Below, one piece after another: positions 8,884-20,220 of a DNA stretch of 64,000 nt. The position numbers and the translations under genes are program-made. The stretch is taken from assembly GCF_003752025.1 (NCBI RefSeq), contig NZ_RJKR01000010.1:1-64000 (forward strand), in the 5' to 3' direction. Source of the stretch: Curtobacterium sp. PhB115. Lineage in GTDB: Bacteria > Actinomycetota > Actinomycetes > Actinomycetales > Microbacteriaceae. The notes below the pieces were generated by a model. It saw only the letters and a program-made list of their open reading frames with translations. It had not been told where the DNA came from and searched no databases. Position 1 is the first letter of the stretch, and each line of letters starts with the position of its first letter.

Positions 8884-10170
8884 TTCCCGCTCCCCGACGA
8901 CGAGACGGCGGTGCCACGCGATGGCGCCCTGGTCCGTCAGGCTCGCGACCTGGTCGACCACGGCACGCAGCCGCCCGTCGTCGTCGGACGCCGCACGCCA
9001 GTCGGCGGCGAAGCCCGGCTCGAGGTCGGACGCACCCGACGCCGCCAGTGCATCGAGCAACTCGGTCAGGATGCGCCGCTGTTCCTCGTACACGGGCTGC
9101 CGGTCGCCGTGGGTCATGACGAAGGCGGCCACGATGCCCTTGAGCACCGCGATCTCACCGATGATCTCGGGTGGCGTGACGACCGACGCGGCGAACCGCA
9201 CGAGTGACCCCGAGGCGTAGGACTCCCGCGTCGCCCGGGTCGCGGTCCGGGCGAACCGGCCGATCAGCTGCGACGTGAGGTTCTTCAGGCGTGCGGCGTC
9301 GCGGCGGGAGCCGTCGTACGACGTCATCCACAGGGGCAGTGCCCGGAGGCGGTCGAACGCCTCGAGCAGCTCGTCGCGGCTCAGGTCGTCGCCGACCCAG
9401 GCGTGCATGGCGGTGACGATGTCGTTCTCGCCGACACGGTCGCCGAGCGCCGCGACGTCGATGAACCCGGCGACGACGGCGTCCTCGAAGTCGTGCACCG
9501 AGTACGCGATGTCGTCGGAGAGGTCCATGACCTGCGCCTCGATGCACCGCTGCCGGCGGGGAGCGCCCGCGCGGAGCCACTCGAACGCGTCGTGGTCGTC
9601 GTCGTAGAAGCCGAACTTGGTGCGCCCCGACGAGGCCTCGGACACGCCCTGCGCAGCCGGCCACGGGTACTTGCAGCTGGCGTCCAACGATGCGCGCGTC
9701 AGGTTGAGCCCGTACGGCCGGTCGCCGTCGGTCACACCGTCCGCGCTCGTGCGCGGCCCGTAGACCTTCGGCTCGAGCCGGGTGAGCAGCCGCAGGGTCT
9801 GCGCGTTCCCCTCGAACCCGCCGATCCCGGTCGCCCAGGCGTTGACGGCCGTCTCGCCGTTGTGCCCGAACGGCGGGTGGCCGATGTCGTGCGCCAGACA
9901 GGCGGTGTCCACCACGTCGGGGTCGAGCCCCAGCGAGTCCGCGAGCTCACGGCCGACCTGCGCGACCTCGAGCGAGTGGGTCAGCCGGTTGCGGGCGAAG
10001 TCGAGCCCCGTCGTGGGACTGAGCACCTGGGTCTTGGCGGCCAGGCGGCGGAGCGCACTCGAGTGCAGCAGGCGCGCGCGGTCACGGGCGAAGTCCGATC
10101 GGCGGTTGCCGTGCTCTTCCGGCAGCCAGCGCTCGGCGTCGGCCGGGCCGTACGAGGCGGTGGCGCTCAT
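8863..10170 (-). CDS. dgt: Deoxyguanosinetriphosphate triphosphohydrolase-like protein
   Basis: HD-domain nucleotide hydrolase, 435 aa, predicted to cleave dNTPs to the deoxynucleoside plus triphosphate. The metal-binding set is visible: H65 (THSLEV), H94-D95 (CLAHDIGHPPFGH), H98, H103, and a later D in DLSDDIAYSVHD. The family signature near the N-terminus (DFARDRARLLHSSALRRLA) is intact. Start ATG at 10168-10170 overlaps the dusB stop (ATGA), so the two genes are coupled. The dusB-dgt-dnaG order is usual in actinobacteria. Whether it acts on dGTP specifically cannot be read from sequence. Confidence 0.95.
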   Translation of the reverse strand: MSATASYGPADAERWLPEEHGNRRSDFARDRARLLHSSALRRLAAKTQVLSPTTGLDFARNRLTHSLEVAQVGRELADSLGLDPDVVDTACLAHDIGHPPFGHNGETAVNAWATGIGGFEGNAQTLRLLTRLEPKVYGPRTSADGVTDGDRPYGLNLTRASLDASCKYPWPAAQGVSEASSGRTKFGFYDDDHDAFEWLRAGAPRRQRCIEAQVMDLSDDIAYSVHDFEDAVVAGFIDVAALGDRVGENDIVTAMHAWVGDDLSRDELLEAFDRLRALPLWMTSYDGSRRDAARLKNLTSQLIGRFARTATRATRESYASGSLVRFAASVVTPPEIIGEIAVLKGIVAAFVMTHGDRQPVYEEQRRILTELLDALAASGASDLEPGFAADWRAASDDDGRLRAVVDQVASLTDQGAIAWHRRLVVGEREAVHIPV

Positions 10171-11321
10171 CCGCCGCTGTGGTGCAGTTCGGCGGCGGCC
10201 AGGACCTTGCGGAACTCACTGTCGACGTCGCGGGACTCGAGCCACCGGTCGGGCAGGGCGGTGCGCTTCGGGTTGCCGGAGCGACCGCGGGGACCCTCGG
10301 CGTCGGCACCGGGGTAGGGCGCGTCGTGGTCGAGCTGTGCGAGCAGGTCGTCGATCTCCTGCAGGCTCGAGGCCATCGCGAGGCCGGCCCGCACGTCACT
10401 GCCGATCGGGTACCCCTTGAAGTACCAGGCCACGTGCTTCCGGATGTCGCGGCATCCGTGCTCCTCGGCGCCGAAGAACTCGACGAGCAGTTCTGCGTGC
10501 CGGCGGAACCCGTCGGCGACCTCGCCCAAGGAGGGCATGTAGCGCAGCCCCTCGCCGCGGAACGCCGCGGCCAGGTCGCCGAAGAGCCACGGTCGGCCGA
10601 GGCAGCCGCGCCCGACGACGACGCCGTCCGCGCCGGTCTCGTCGATCATCCGGAGCGCGTCGGCTGCGGACCAGATGTCCCCGTTGCCGAGGACCGGGAT
10701 GTCCGTCACCGTCTCCTTCAGCGTCGCGATCGCGGACCAGTCGGCGTGGCCGGAGTAGTGCTCGTTCGCGGTGCGTGCGTGCAGCGAGACCGCGGCGACA
10801 CCGGCGTCCCGCGCGATGCGGGCGGCGTCGAGGTAGGTCAGGTGGTCCTCGTCGATGCCCTTGCGCATCTTCACCGTGACCGGCACGTCGCCGGCGGCGC
10901 GGACGGTCTTCGTGACGAGCTCGCGGAACAGGTCGAGCTTCCAGGGCAGCGCCGCCCCACCGCCCTTCCGCGTGACCTTGGGCACCGGGCACCCGAAGTT
11001 CAGGTCGATGTGGTCCGCACGGTCCTCGCCCACCAGGATCGACGCCGCCTCGGCCACGGTGTTCGGCTCGACGCCGTACAACTGGATGGACCGCGGGGTC
11101 TCGGACTCGTGGTGCTGGATGAGCTGCATCGACACCGGGGTCCGTTCGACCAGCGCACGCGAGGTGATCATCTCGCAGACGTACAAGCCGGCGCCGTACT
11201 CACGGCAGAGCCGGCGGTACGCCATGTTCGTGATGCCCGCCATCGGCGCGAGCACGACCGGCACGTCGACCTCGATGGGGCCGATGCGCAAGGGCTTCAC
11301 GGGTGTCTGTGTGATCGTCAT
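10167..11321 (-). CDS. dusB: tRNA-dihydrouridine synthase DusB
   Basis: FMN-dependent reductase that makes dihydrouridine in the tRNA D-loop; 384 aa. The TIM-barrel N-terminus carries the FMN motif APMAGITNMAYRRLC. The catalytic Cys is at residue 111 in NFGCPVPKV, followed by RKGGGAALP. Barrel residues NGDIWSAADALRMI and VGRGCLGRPW are intact. The C-terminal helical tRNA-binding domain follows, with RKHVAWYFKGYP. ATG at 11319-11321 has GGGAGG about 11 nt upstream. It heads the dusB-dgt pair and is divergent from the YbaK gene, with only 47 nt between the starts. Confidence 0.97.
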   Translation of the reverse strand: MTITQTPVKPLRIGPIEVDVPVVLAPMAGITNMAYRRLCREYGAGLYVCEMITSRALVERTPVSMQLIQHHESETPRSIQLYGVEPNTVAEAASILVGEDRADHIDLNFGCPVPKVTRKGGGAALPWKLDLFRELVTKTVRAAGDVPVTVKMRKGIDEDHLTYLDAARIARDAGVAAVSLHARTANEHYSGHADWSAIATLKETVTDIPVLGNGDIWSAADALRMIDETGADGVVVGRGCLGRPWLFGDLAAAFRGEGLRYMPSLGEVADGFRRHAELLVEFFGAEEHGCRDIRKHVAWYFKGYPIGSDVRAGLAMASSLQEIDDLLAQLDHDAPYPGADAEGPRGRSGNPKRTALPDRWLESRDVDSEFRKVLAAAELHHSGG

Positions 11322-11355
11322 ACCAGACCCATCCTCCCACGTCGGTGCTGCCCGG

Positions 11356-11361
11356 TAGCGT
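11356..11361 (+). promoter_or_regulatory. -10 box of the YbaK gene, probable leaderless start
   Basis: TAGCGT lies 7 nt (TCTCCAC) before the ATG at 11369. The same hexamer and spacing recur at comEA. Confidence 0.55.
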
Positions 11362-11368
11362 TCTCCAC

Positions 11369-11854
11369 ATGACGATCGAGGCCAACACCAGGTTCGACAC
11401 CGACGCAGCGACCCGCGGCCTCGCGGTCGAGGTCGTCGAGCGCCCCGCCGCGGACTCCCTGCACGAGGCCGCTTCGCTCCTCGGGATCGAACCCGGCGAC
11501 ATCGTGAAGACCCTGGTGGTCAAGCGTCACGACGGCGGCTTCCTGCTCGCACTGGTGCCCGGGGGCCGCAGCATCGCGTGGAAGAAGCTCCGAACGGTCG
11601 TCGGCGTCAACAAGCTCTCGATGCCGGACGCCGCCACCGCGCTCGAGGCCTCGGGCTACGAGCGCGGCACCATCACGCCGATCGGAGCGACGGGCGGCCT
11701 GCCCGTGTACGCCGACGAGCGGATCGTCGGCCGGCGGGTGGCCCTCGGCGCGGGCCGTCACGGCGCGAGCGCCTTCGTCGACGCCGACGACCTCATCGCT
11801 GCGTACGCCGCGACGGTCGCCGACATCACGGACGAGGAACCCCAGCGCGCCTGA
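11369..11854 (+). CDS. YbaK/EbsC family aminoacyl-tRNA deacylase
   Basis: 161-aa single-domain protein of the YbaK/ProX editing family, which hydrolyses mischarged tRNA, classically Cys-tRNA(Pro). Family features are the HEAASLLGIEPGDIVKTLVVK segment (with the catalytic-type Lys in the KTLV strand), the LRTVVGVNKLSMPDA region and the GATGGLPVYADERI loop. The ATG at 11369 is preferred over an upstream in-frame ATG because a -10 box precedes it by 7 nt and no ribosome site is visible. Single gene, divergent from dusB, followed by a small hairpin and a 19-bp tandem repeat. Confidence 0.9.
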   Translation: MTIEANTRFDTDAATRGLAVEVVERPAADSLHEAASLLGIEPGDIVKTLVVKRHDGGFLLALVPGGRSIAWKKLRTVVGVNKLSMPDAATALEASGYERGTITPIGATGGLPVYADERIVGRRVALGAGRHGASAFVDADDLIAAYAATVADITDEEPQRA

Positions 11855-11896
11855 TCGGTCCGGCGACCGACGGATTGCGCCCCCGCACCGCCGTCG

Positions 11897-11960
11897 CGCC
11901 CCGCAGAATCGGGGCGTAACGACCGCACAGGGGCGCAACGACCGCACAGGGGCGCGGGAC
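11897..11960. repeat. Hairpin plus 19-bp tandem repeat after the YbaK gene
   Basis: A 7-bp hairpin CGCCCCG-6-CGGGGCG (11897-11916) runs into a tandem repeat of period 19. The units are 11911-11929 and 11930-11948, with a partial third from 11949, each GGGGCGYAACGACCGCACA. It may terminate the YbaK transcript and that of the convergent 72-aa gene. No protein is encoded. Confidence 0.65.
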
Positions 11961-11992
11961 CACCAGCGCGCAACGCGCGACCGACGGAACCG

Positions 11993-12211
11993 TCAGTCGG
12001 GGACCTCGGCCCAGTCGCCCTCGGCGCCGGCGAACGAGCCGGCGTCGATCAGGCACGAATCGCCGTCGCAGACCGGCGCACCGCCGGGCGTGACGAGCGT
12101 CAGCAGGGCGGGTCGTGCCTCCAGGCCCGTCAGCGCGTCCGGGACGGACGGCACCGACGTCACGGCCTGGAGGCGCACAGCACCCTGGTCACTGATCGTC
12201 ATGTCCGTCAT
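11993..12211 (-). CDS. Small hypothetical protein (72 aa) coupled to frnE
   Basis: Not a family I recognise. The ATG at 12209-12211 overlaps the frnE stop (ATGA), so translation is probably coupled. A second ATG three codons in is an alternative. The product is acidic at its C-terminus, has no membrane segment or signal peptide, and contains one conspicuous two-cysteine motif, PVCDGDSCLID, near residues 47-56. Because it follows a DsbA/FrnE-type thiol oxidoreductase, a substrate, partner or metal/thiol role is possible, but this is inference from position. Part of its coding sequence (around 12110-12130, encoding TGLEARP) matches the dispersed GCCTGGAGGC element found in non-coding regions. 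Confidence 0.7.
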   Translation of the reverse strand: MTDMTISDQGAVRLQAVTSVPSVPDALTGLEARPALLTLVTPGGAPVCDGDSCLIDAGSFAGAEGDWAEVPD

Positions 12212-12942
12212 CGGGTCGCCTCTACGTCCGCGGTCGCGTCGTCCGCGGCCCGCTCGGTCGCCGAGGCGACCTCCTCCGGCGTCGTCCCGCGCAGCGCGAC
12301 GACCTGCGTCAGCACCTGCTCGAACGCGGCCGGGTCCTGCGCGCCGGAGACGCCGTACTTGCCGTCGATGACGAAGAACGGGACGCCGTTGATGCCGAAC
12401 GCCTGTGCCTGGGCCTGGTCGGCGCGGACGGCGGCGAGCTGTGAGTCGTCCCGCAGCGTGGCGAGGACCTCGTCGCGGTCGAGGCCGATCTCCGCGGCCA
12501 GGTCGGCCAGGGTCGACTCGTCACCGACGTGCTCACCGCGCTCGAAGTAGGCGGTGAAGAGCCGCTCGACCATGTCGAGCTGCTTGCCGTGCTGCTTCGC
12601 GAGGTGGATGACCTGGTGCGCCTTCACCGTGTTGGTGTGGTGCATCGCCTCGAAGTCGTAGTCGAGGCCGACGCTCGCGGCGATCCCGGTGACCTGGTCG
12701 AGCATCTGCTGCGCTTGCGCGACCGGCATGCCCTTGTGGCTGGAGAGGAACTCGGCCTCGGTGCCCTCGAAGTCGACGGGGGTGTCCGGGCTCAGTTCGA
12801 AGGAGTGGTACTCGACCTCGACCGGGCGGCCGTCGCCCGAGGACTGGAACCCGGCGACGCCGGCCTCGAACTTGCGCTTGCCGATGTAGCACCAGGGGCA
12901 GGCGATGTCCGACCAGACATCGACCTTCACGGAGTCGTTCAT
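12208..12942 (-). CDS. DsbA-family oxidoreductase, FrnE-like
   Basis: Cytoplasmic thioredoxin-fold protein of 244 aa in the FrnE (2-hydroxychromene-2-carboxylate isomerase/DsbA) group. The active-site CPWC is at residues 15-18 in WSDIACPWCYIG. The C-terminal half has the cis-Pro region GVPFFVIDGKYGVSGAQ and the AFEQVL helix typical of FrnE. No signal peptide is present, unlike periplasmic DsbA. Start ATG at 12940-12942. A strong hairpin separates it from glyS upstream. Likely role is disulfide handling or oxidative-stress tolerance; the exact substrate is unknown. Confidence 0.9.
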   Translation of the reverse strand: MNDSVKVDVWSDIACPWCYIGKRKFEAGVAGFQSSGDGRPVEVEYHSFELSPDTPVDFEGTEAEFLSSHKGMPVAQAQQMLDQVTGIAASVGLDYDFEAMHHTNTVKAHQVIHLAKQHGKQLDMVERLFTAYFERGEHVGDESTLADLAAEIGLDRDEVLATLRDDSQLAAVRADQAQAQAFGINGVPFFVIDGKYGVSGAQDPAAFEQVLTQVVALRGTTPEEVASATERAADDATADVEATR

Positions 12943-12979
12943 GCTGGGTGCAACGCGGTGCTCTCGCGCTCATTCCCAC

Positions 12980-13041
12980 GGAACCAGGCTCCGGACACAG
13001 CACCGCGGATCTGCGCGGTGCTGTGTCCGGAACCCGGTTCC
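12980..13041 (-). terminator. Strong hairpin terminator downstream of glyS
   Basis: Perfect 18-bp arms at 12990-13007 and 13014-13031 with a 6-nt loop. They are extended after a small internal loop by GGAACC (12980-12985) pairing with GGTTCC (13036-13041). It lies 12 nt past the glyS stop on the minus strand and has no U-tract. Confidence 0.8.
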
Positions 13042-13052
13042 TGACCCGCGCC

Positions 13053-14438
13053 CTACGCGCCGAGCAACCGCTGCGCGAGGTACCCCTGCAGCTGGTCGAG
13101 CGAGACGCGCTCCTGCGCCATCGTGTCGCGCTCACGCACCGTGACGGCCTTGTCCTCGAGCGTGTCGAAGTCCACCGTGATGCAGAACGGCGTGCCGATC
13201 TCGTCGTGGCGACGGTAGCGGCGACCGATCGCGCCGGCGTCGTCGAAGTCCACGTTCCAGTTCTTCCGCAGGTCGTCGGCGAGGCCACGGGCGACCGGCG
13301 ACAGCTGCTCGTTGCGGGACAGCGGGAGCACCGCGGCCTTGACCGGGGCCAGGCGCGGGTCGAGCCGCAGGACGGTGCGCTTGTCGACGCCGCCCTTCGC
13401 GTTCGGGGCTTCGTCCTCGTGGTAGGCGTCGAGCAGGAAGGCCATCAGCGCGCGGGTCAGGCCGAACGACGGTTCGATGACGAAGGGCACGTACTTCTCG
13501 TTCGCGGCCTGGTCGAAGTACCGCAGGTCCTTGCCCGATGCCTCGATGTGGTTCTTCAGGTCGAAGTCGGTGCGGTTCGCGACACCCATCAGCTCGCCCC
13601 ACTCGGAGCCCTGGAACCCGAAGCGGTACTCGATGTCGGCGGTGGCGTCGGAGTAGTGCGCGCGCTCACCGTCCGGCACGTCGAAGCGGCGCAGGTTCTC
13701 GGGGTCGATACCGAGGTCCGTGTACCAGGCGATCGAGTCGGCGATCCACTGCTCGTAGTGCTCGTCGGCGTCGGCCGGCGGGACGAAGTACTCGATCTCC
13801 ATCTGCTCGAACTCGCGCGTGCGGAAGATGAAGTTGCCGGGCGTGATCTCGTTGCGGAACGCCTTGCCGACCTGGCCGATGCCGAACGGGGGCTTCATGC
13901 GGCTGGTGGTGACGACCTGCGCGAAGTCGACGAAGATGCCCTGCGCGGTCTCGGGGCGGAGGAAGTTCAGGCCCTCTTCCGACTCGACCGGGCCGAGGTA
14001 GGTCTTGAGCATGCCGGAGAACTCGCGGGGCTCGGTCCACTGGCCGCGGGTGCCGCAGTTCGAGCAGGCGATCTCGGCCATGCCGCCCTCGGGCGCGCGG
14101 CCCTTCTTCGCCTCGAACGCCTCGATCAGGTGGTCTTCGCGGAAGCGGTGGTGGCAGTGCAGGCACTCGACGAGCGGGTCGGTGAAGGTGGCGACGTGGC
14201 CGGAGGCCTCCCACACCTTGCGGGGCAGGATGACGGCGGAGTCGAGGCCCACCATGTCGCCGCGGCCGCGGACGAACCGCTGCCACCACTGCCGCTTGAT
14301 GTTCTCCTTCAGCTCCACGCCGAGGGGCCCGTAGTCCCACGCGGAGCGGGATCCGCCGTAGATCTCCCCCGACTGGAAGACGAAGCCGCGGCCCTTGGCC
14401 AGGGCGATGACGCTGTCGAGACGGGAGGGCTGTGCCAA
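13053..14438 (-). CDS. glyS: Glycyl-tRNA synthetase (dimeric, eukaryote-like type)
   Basis: Class II aminoacyl-tRNA synthetase of 461 aa, charging tRNA-Gly. It is the single-chain form typical of actinobacteria. Motif-type sequences include the N-terminal [18 protein letters not shown], cysteine pairs in [10 protein letters not shown] and IACSNCG, motif 2-like [21 protein letters not shown] and the C-terminal anticodon-binding domain. The start is TTG at 14436-14438, with TGGAG 7 nt upstream and no better alternative. It is followed by a strong terminator, and the REP-like palindrome half-site lies just upstream (14518-14538). Confidence 0.97.
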   Translation of the reverse strand: MAQPSRLDSVIALAKGRGFVFQSGEIYGGSRSAWDYGPLGVELKENIKRQWWQRFVRGRGDMVGLDSAVILPRKVWEASGHVATFTDPLVECLHCHHRFREDHLIEAFEAKKGRAPEGGMAEIACSNCGTRGQWTEPREFSGMLKTYLGPVESEEGLNFLRPETAQGIFVDFAQVVTTSRMKPPFGIGQVGKAFRNEITPGNFIFRTREFEQMEIEYFVPPADADEHYEQWIADSIAWYTDLGIDPENLRRFDVPDGERAHYSDATADIEYRFGFQGSEWGELMGVANRTDFDLKNHIEASGKDLRYFDQAANEKYVPFVIEPSFGLTRALMAFLLDAYHEDEAPNAKGGVDKRTVLRLDPRLAPVKAAVLPLSRNEQLSPVARGLADDLRKNWNVDFDDAGAIGRRYRRHDEIGTPFCITVDFDTLEDKAVTVRERDTMAQERVSLDQLQGYLAQRLLGA

Positions 14439-14557
14439 AGGGTGCTCCAGAGGTCGCCGAGCTGGGTGCTCGGTGCGGAAACGGTCCGGGCAAGACTACC
14501 GGCGATCGCCGGCCCGTCGGACGGGAGGCGCGGCGCGGTTCCGCCCTGCAGCAACCG

Positions 14558-15355
14558 TCAGGCCGTCGGTGCGTCCACGGCCCCGCCGTAGCGTCGGTCG
14601 CGGCGCGCGTACTCCTCGATCGCTCCCCACAGATCGGTGCGGCGGAAGTCCGGCCAGAGCCGGTCGAGGAACACCATCTCGGCGTACGCGGACTGCCACA
14701 GCAGGAAGTTCGACGTCCGCTGCTCCCCCGAACTGCGGAGGAACAGGTCGACGTCCGGCATCTCGGGCACGTAGAGCCGCTTCGCGAGGGCCTTCTCGGT
14801 GACCTGGCTCGGCTTCAGGCGACCGGCGGCGACGTCCTCCGCCATCCCCCGCACCGCGTCGACGATCTCGTTCCGGCCGCCGTAGTTGACGCACATCGTC
14901 AGGGTGAGCACGTCGTTGCCGGCGGTCATCCGCTCGGCGTGCTCGAGCTCGTCGATGACGCTCCGCCAGAGCCGCGGACGCCGGCCAGCCCAGCGCACCC
15001 GCACGCCCCACTCGTTCAGCTGGTCGCGCCGACGTCGGATGACGTCGCGGTTGAACCCCATCAGGAACCGGACCTCTTCCGGGGAGCGCTTCCAGTTCTC
15101 GGTCGAGAACGCGTACGCCGAGATGTGCTTGACCCCGATCTGGATGCCGCCGGCGACGACGTCGAGCAACGAGGCCTCGCCGGCCTTGTGCCCCTCGATC
15201 CGCGTGAGCCCGCGGCCGTTCGCCCAGCGCCCGTTGCCGTCCATCACGATCGCCACGTGCTCCGGCACGAACCGGGCCGGGATCGCCGGGGGCGTCTCGC
15301 CGGTCCAGTCGATCGGGCGGAACGGCTCGGCGTCGTCGTGGCGGCGGGGGCTCAT
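14558..15355 (-). CDS. uppS: Isoprenyl (undecaprenyl) diphosphate synthase
   Basis: cis-Prenyltransferase of 265 aa that makes the polyprenyl diphosphate carrier for cell-wall glycans. Signature [13 protein letters not shown] places the catalytic Asp at residue 39. The second conserved block [13 protein letters not shown], the [10 protein letters not shown] motif and the C-terminal [19 protein letters not shown] block are intact. Start ATG at 15353-15355 overlaps the recO stop (ATGA); the frame is open further upstream only as a shadow of recO. Operon recO-uppS. Confidence 0.97.
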   Translation of the reverse strand: MSPRRHDDAEPFRPIDWTGETPPAIPARFVPEHVAIVMDGNGRWANGRGLTRIEGHKAGEASLLDVVAGGIQIGVKHISAYAFSTENWKRSPEEVRFLMGFNRDVIRRRRDQLNEWGVRVRWAGRRPRLWRSVIDELEHAERMTAGNDVLTLTMCVNYGGRNEIVDAVRGMAEDVAAGRLKPSQVTEKALAKRLYVPEMPDVDLFLRSSGEQRTSNFLLWQSAYAEMVFLDRLWPDFRRTDLWGAIEEYARRDRRYGGAVDAPTA

Positions 15356-16233
15356 GCGGTGGGGGCTCCTTCGGCGGCGGGATCGTGGTCGGCGTCGGCG
15401 GCTGCGTCGGCGTCGGCGGGGTCGGGCACGGCGGGTGCCGGGGTGGAGGCGACCGCTCGAGCCGTCGCCTCGGGTCCGTCGTGGGTCGCCGGCACGGGCA
15501 GCGGGTGCTCCGAGCGGTCGACGTGCGGCAGGGACCGGAGCGATCGTTCCAGGTGCCACTGGGCGTAGGCGGCGACCACGCCGGACGCCCGGGAACGCGT
15601 CCGCTCGTCGGTGGCGTCGACGCTCGCCCAGTCGCCCGCGAGCAGCGAGCCGAGCACCGCGAGGGTCGCCGGGTCGAGCCGCGGCGTGCCGGGAGGCGCC
15701 GCACGGTCCGCGACGACCCCGCCGAGCTGCACCACGAAGGCGGAGTGCGGACCGGGCTCCCCCGTCACCGCACAGTCGTTGAACGAGGGCGCCCAACCGG
15801 CGATGCTCATCGCGCGGAGCAGGTAGGAGTCGAGCGTGGCGCTGGAGTGGTGCTCACCGCGGGACAGCGACCGGAGCGCACCGACGAGCAGCAGGTACTG
15901 CTGGAGTCCAGCGTCCGCCTCGCTCAGTCGGTCCGCGGTCTCGACCATCGCACTCGCGGCCGTGTAGGCGCCGTAGTCCGCGACGATCTGCGCCCCGTAC
16001 GCGCCGAGCGACTCGGCCTGGGTGACGATGTCGAGCGAGCGGCCCTCGTAGAACTGGGCGTCGACGACCATGAACGGTTCGAGCCGGCTGCCGAACTTCG
16101 ACGCGGTCCGCCGCACGCCCTTCGCCACGGCCCGGATCTTGCCGTGCTGGCGGGAGAGCATCGTGACGATGCGGTCGGCTTCACCGAGCTTGTGGGTGCG
16201 CAACACGACGCACTCGTCCCGGTACAGCGGCAT
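15352..16233 (-). CDS. recO: DNA repair protein RecO
   Basis: Recombination mediator of the RecFOR pathway, 293 aa. N-terminal OB-fold shows [23 protein letters not shown] and [18 protein letters not shown] central helical domain follows. The region where most actinobacterial RecO proteins have a four-cysteine zinc site (CxxCG...CxxC) reads [11 protein letters not shown]...[10 protein letters not shown], so three of the four cysteines are missing. The C-terminal tail is long, Pro/Ala-rich and poorly conserved. ATG at 16231-16233 is chosen because a GATACT -10 box lies 6 nt upstream. It heads recO-uppS. Confidence 0.95.
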   Translation of the reverse strand: MPLYRDECVVLRTHKLGEADRIVTMLSRQHGKIRAVAKGVRRTASKFGSRLEPFMVVDAQFYEGRSLDIVTQAESLGAYGAQIVADYGAYTAASAMVETADRLSEADAGLQQYLLLVGALRSLSRGEHHSSATLDSYLLRAMSIAGWAPSFNDCAVTGEPGPHSAFVVQLGGVVADRAAPPGTPRLDPATLAVLGSLLAGDWASVDATDERTRSRASGVVAAYAQWHLERSLRSLPHVDRSEHPLPVPATHDGPEATARAVASTPAPAVPDPADADAAADADHDPAAEGAPTA

Positions 16234-16239
16234 GTCCCC

Positions 16240-16245
16240 AGTATC
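16240..16245 (-). promoter_or_regulatory. -10 box of recO, probable leaderless start
   Basis: GATACT on the minus strand, 6 nt (GGGGAC) before the ATG at 16233. Confidence 0.55.
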
Positions 16246-16309
16246 CCCCGCCCCGCCGACACCCGCGTGCGCGGCGATCGCACCACGCGACGTGGACGTG
16301 CGCACAGAC

Positions 16310-16339
16310 GGGAGGCGCGGTGCGGGTCGGACCCGCACC

Positions 16340-16348
<9 letters not shown>
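16310..16348. terminator. Gene-end palindrome downstream of leuA
   Basis: Perfect 18-bp arms 16310-16327 and 16331-16348 with a 3-nt loop. The arm begins GGGAGGCGCGGTGC, the core of a dispersed family also seen at 18750 and 58631. It probably terminates leuA transcription. Confidence 0.75.
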
Positions 16349-18819
<2,471 letters not shown>

Positions 18820-20220
18820 TCAGTCGACCGCGAGGGCCTCCGTCGGCGGGACGCGCATCGCGCGCCGAACCGGCGCGATCGTCGCGACGACCGCGAGCAC
18901 GAGGGCGCCGACCACCACGATGCCGATGGTGAGCGGCGGCAGCACCGGCGTGACCGGGGTGCCGAGCGACCCGAGCAGCGTCTGCCCGCCGGCCCAGCCG
19001 TAGAAGGTGCCGAGCACGAGCCCGGTGACGACGGCGGCGACGACCATCTGCACTGCCTCGGTGACGATCATCCGACGGACCTGCGCCCCGGTGAGGCCGA
19101 GCACGCGCAGCAGCCCGAGCTCACGCCGACGCTGCAGCACCCCGAGAGCGAGGGCGTTCACCACGCCGACGGCGGCGATCACGGCCGAGAACCCGACGAT
19201 CACACTGACGACGGCGTTCAGCTGGACGAAGAAGTCCCGCTGCTGCTGGACCATCTCCGTCGTCATCCGGCCCTGGCCCATCCGCTGGAGCTGCACTTCG
19301 AGCACGTGCTGCATGATGCCGAGCGCCACCGCGAAGGTCACGAGCAGGGTCACGCCGATGACGAGTCCGATCGTCGCGCGGGACGACCGGCCGGGAGCAC
19401 GCATCGCGTTGCGCCCGGCGAGCAGGACCACCGGGTCGCGGGACCCGATCCGGCCGATGAGCTGGAGCACCGGCGGCATCACGATCGTGGCGCCGACGGC
19501 GACCCCGGCGAACGAGACGAAGCCGCCGAGCGCCGCGGGCAACACGGCCAGGGGCGACGCGGCGCTGACTGCCAGCCCGAGCACCAGCAGGAGCCCGCCG
19601 CCCGCCATCAGCACGATCGACCAGACCGTGCGTGCCCTGCCCGAGCGGACGTCCTCGTGGCTCGGCTCGACGTTCGAAGCGAGCGCCTGCAGCGGGGTCA
19701 CGGTCAGGACGCGGCGTGAACCGGCGGCGAAGGCTCCGCAAGTCGCGAGGACGACGGCGATCACGGGGAGCACGAGCTCCCACGGGACGAGTGTGTAGCT
19801 GGCGGCCGGTAGGAACCCGTTGCCGCGGAGGACCGTCACGAACACCGCGGACAGCCCGGTGCCGACCACAGCGCCGATGAGGCCACCGAGCACCCCGACG
19901 GCCAGGCCGGTCCGGGTGATCCTGGCGCGGAGCGACGAACCGGTGGCACCGACGAGCCGCTGCAGCGCGATGATCCGGGTCTGGCCGGCGATGAGCGTCG
20001 CGCACGTGTTCGCGGTGACGATGGCACCGACGTACAGCGCGATGCCGAGGAAGAGCCACCCGACGACCGACAGGATCGCCTTGACCGGGCCGAGGTCGGC
20101 GTAGCCCGTGGCACCGAGTGCCTCGGTGACGATCCCCGGCGCGATGACGAGCGCCGACCCGAAGGTGGTGCCGAGCGCGGCGACCAGGACGGTGGGGGCG
20201 AAGGCGCGGATGCCGTTCAC
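18820..20220 (-). CDS. ABC transporter permease, FtsX/MacB type
   Basis: Membrane protein of 466 aa. An N-terminal helix (APTVLVAALGTTFGSALV) precedes two FtsX-like blocks of several helices each (around residues 85-200 and 280-450). These include the family motif RRRELGLLRVLGLTGAQVRRMI in the second block. The C-terminus PVRRAMRVPPTEALAVD is the usual end of the family. The start is GTG at 20218-20220, overlapping the ATPase stop as GTGA; the frame is open further upstream only as shadow of the ATPase. With the coupled ATPase it forms a MacB/LolCDE-like exporter. Next to a two-component system, a role in envelope stress or antimicrobial-peptide export is possible but unproven. Confidence 0.92.
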   Translation of the reverse strand: MNGIRAFAPTVLVAALGTTFGSALVIAPGIVTEALGATGYADLGPVKAILSVVGWLFLGIALYVGAIVTANTCATLIAGQTRIIALQRLVGATGSSLRARITRTGLAVGVLGGLIGAVVGTGLSAVFVTVLRGNGFLPAASYTLVPWELVLPVIAVVLATCGAFAAGSRRVLTVTPLQALASNVEPSHEDVRSGRARTVWSIVLMAGGGLLLVLGLAVSAASPLAVLPAALGGFVSFAGVAVGATIVMPPVLQLIGRIGSRDPVVLLAGRNAMRAPGRSSRATIGLVIGVTLLVTFAVALGIMQHVLEVQLQRMGQGRMTTEMVQQQRDFFVQLNAVVSVIVGFSAVIAAVGVVNALALGVLQRRRELGLLRVLGLTGAQVRRMIVTEAVQMVVAAVVTGLVLGTFYGWAGGQTLLGSLGTPVTPVLPPLTIGIVVVGALVLAVVATIAPVRRAMRVPPTEALAVD

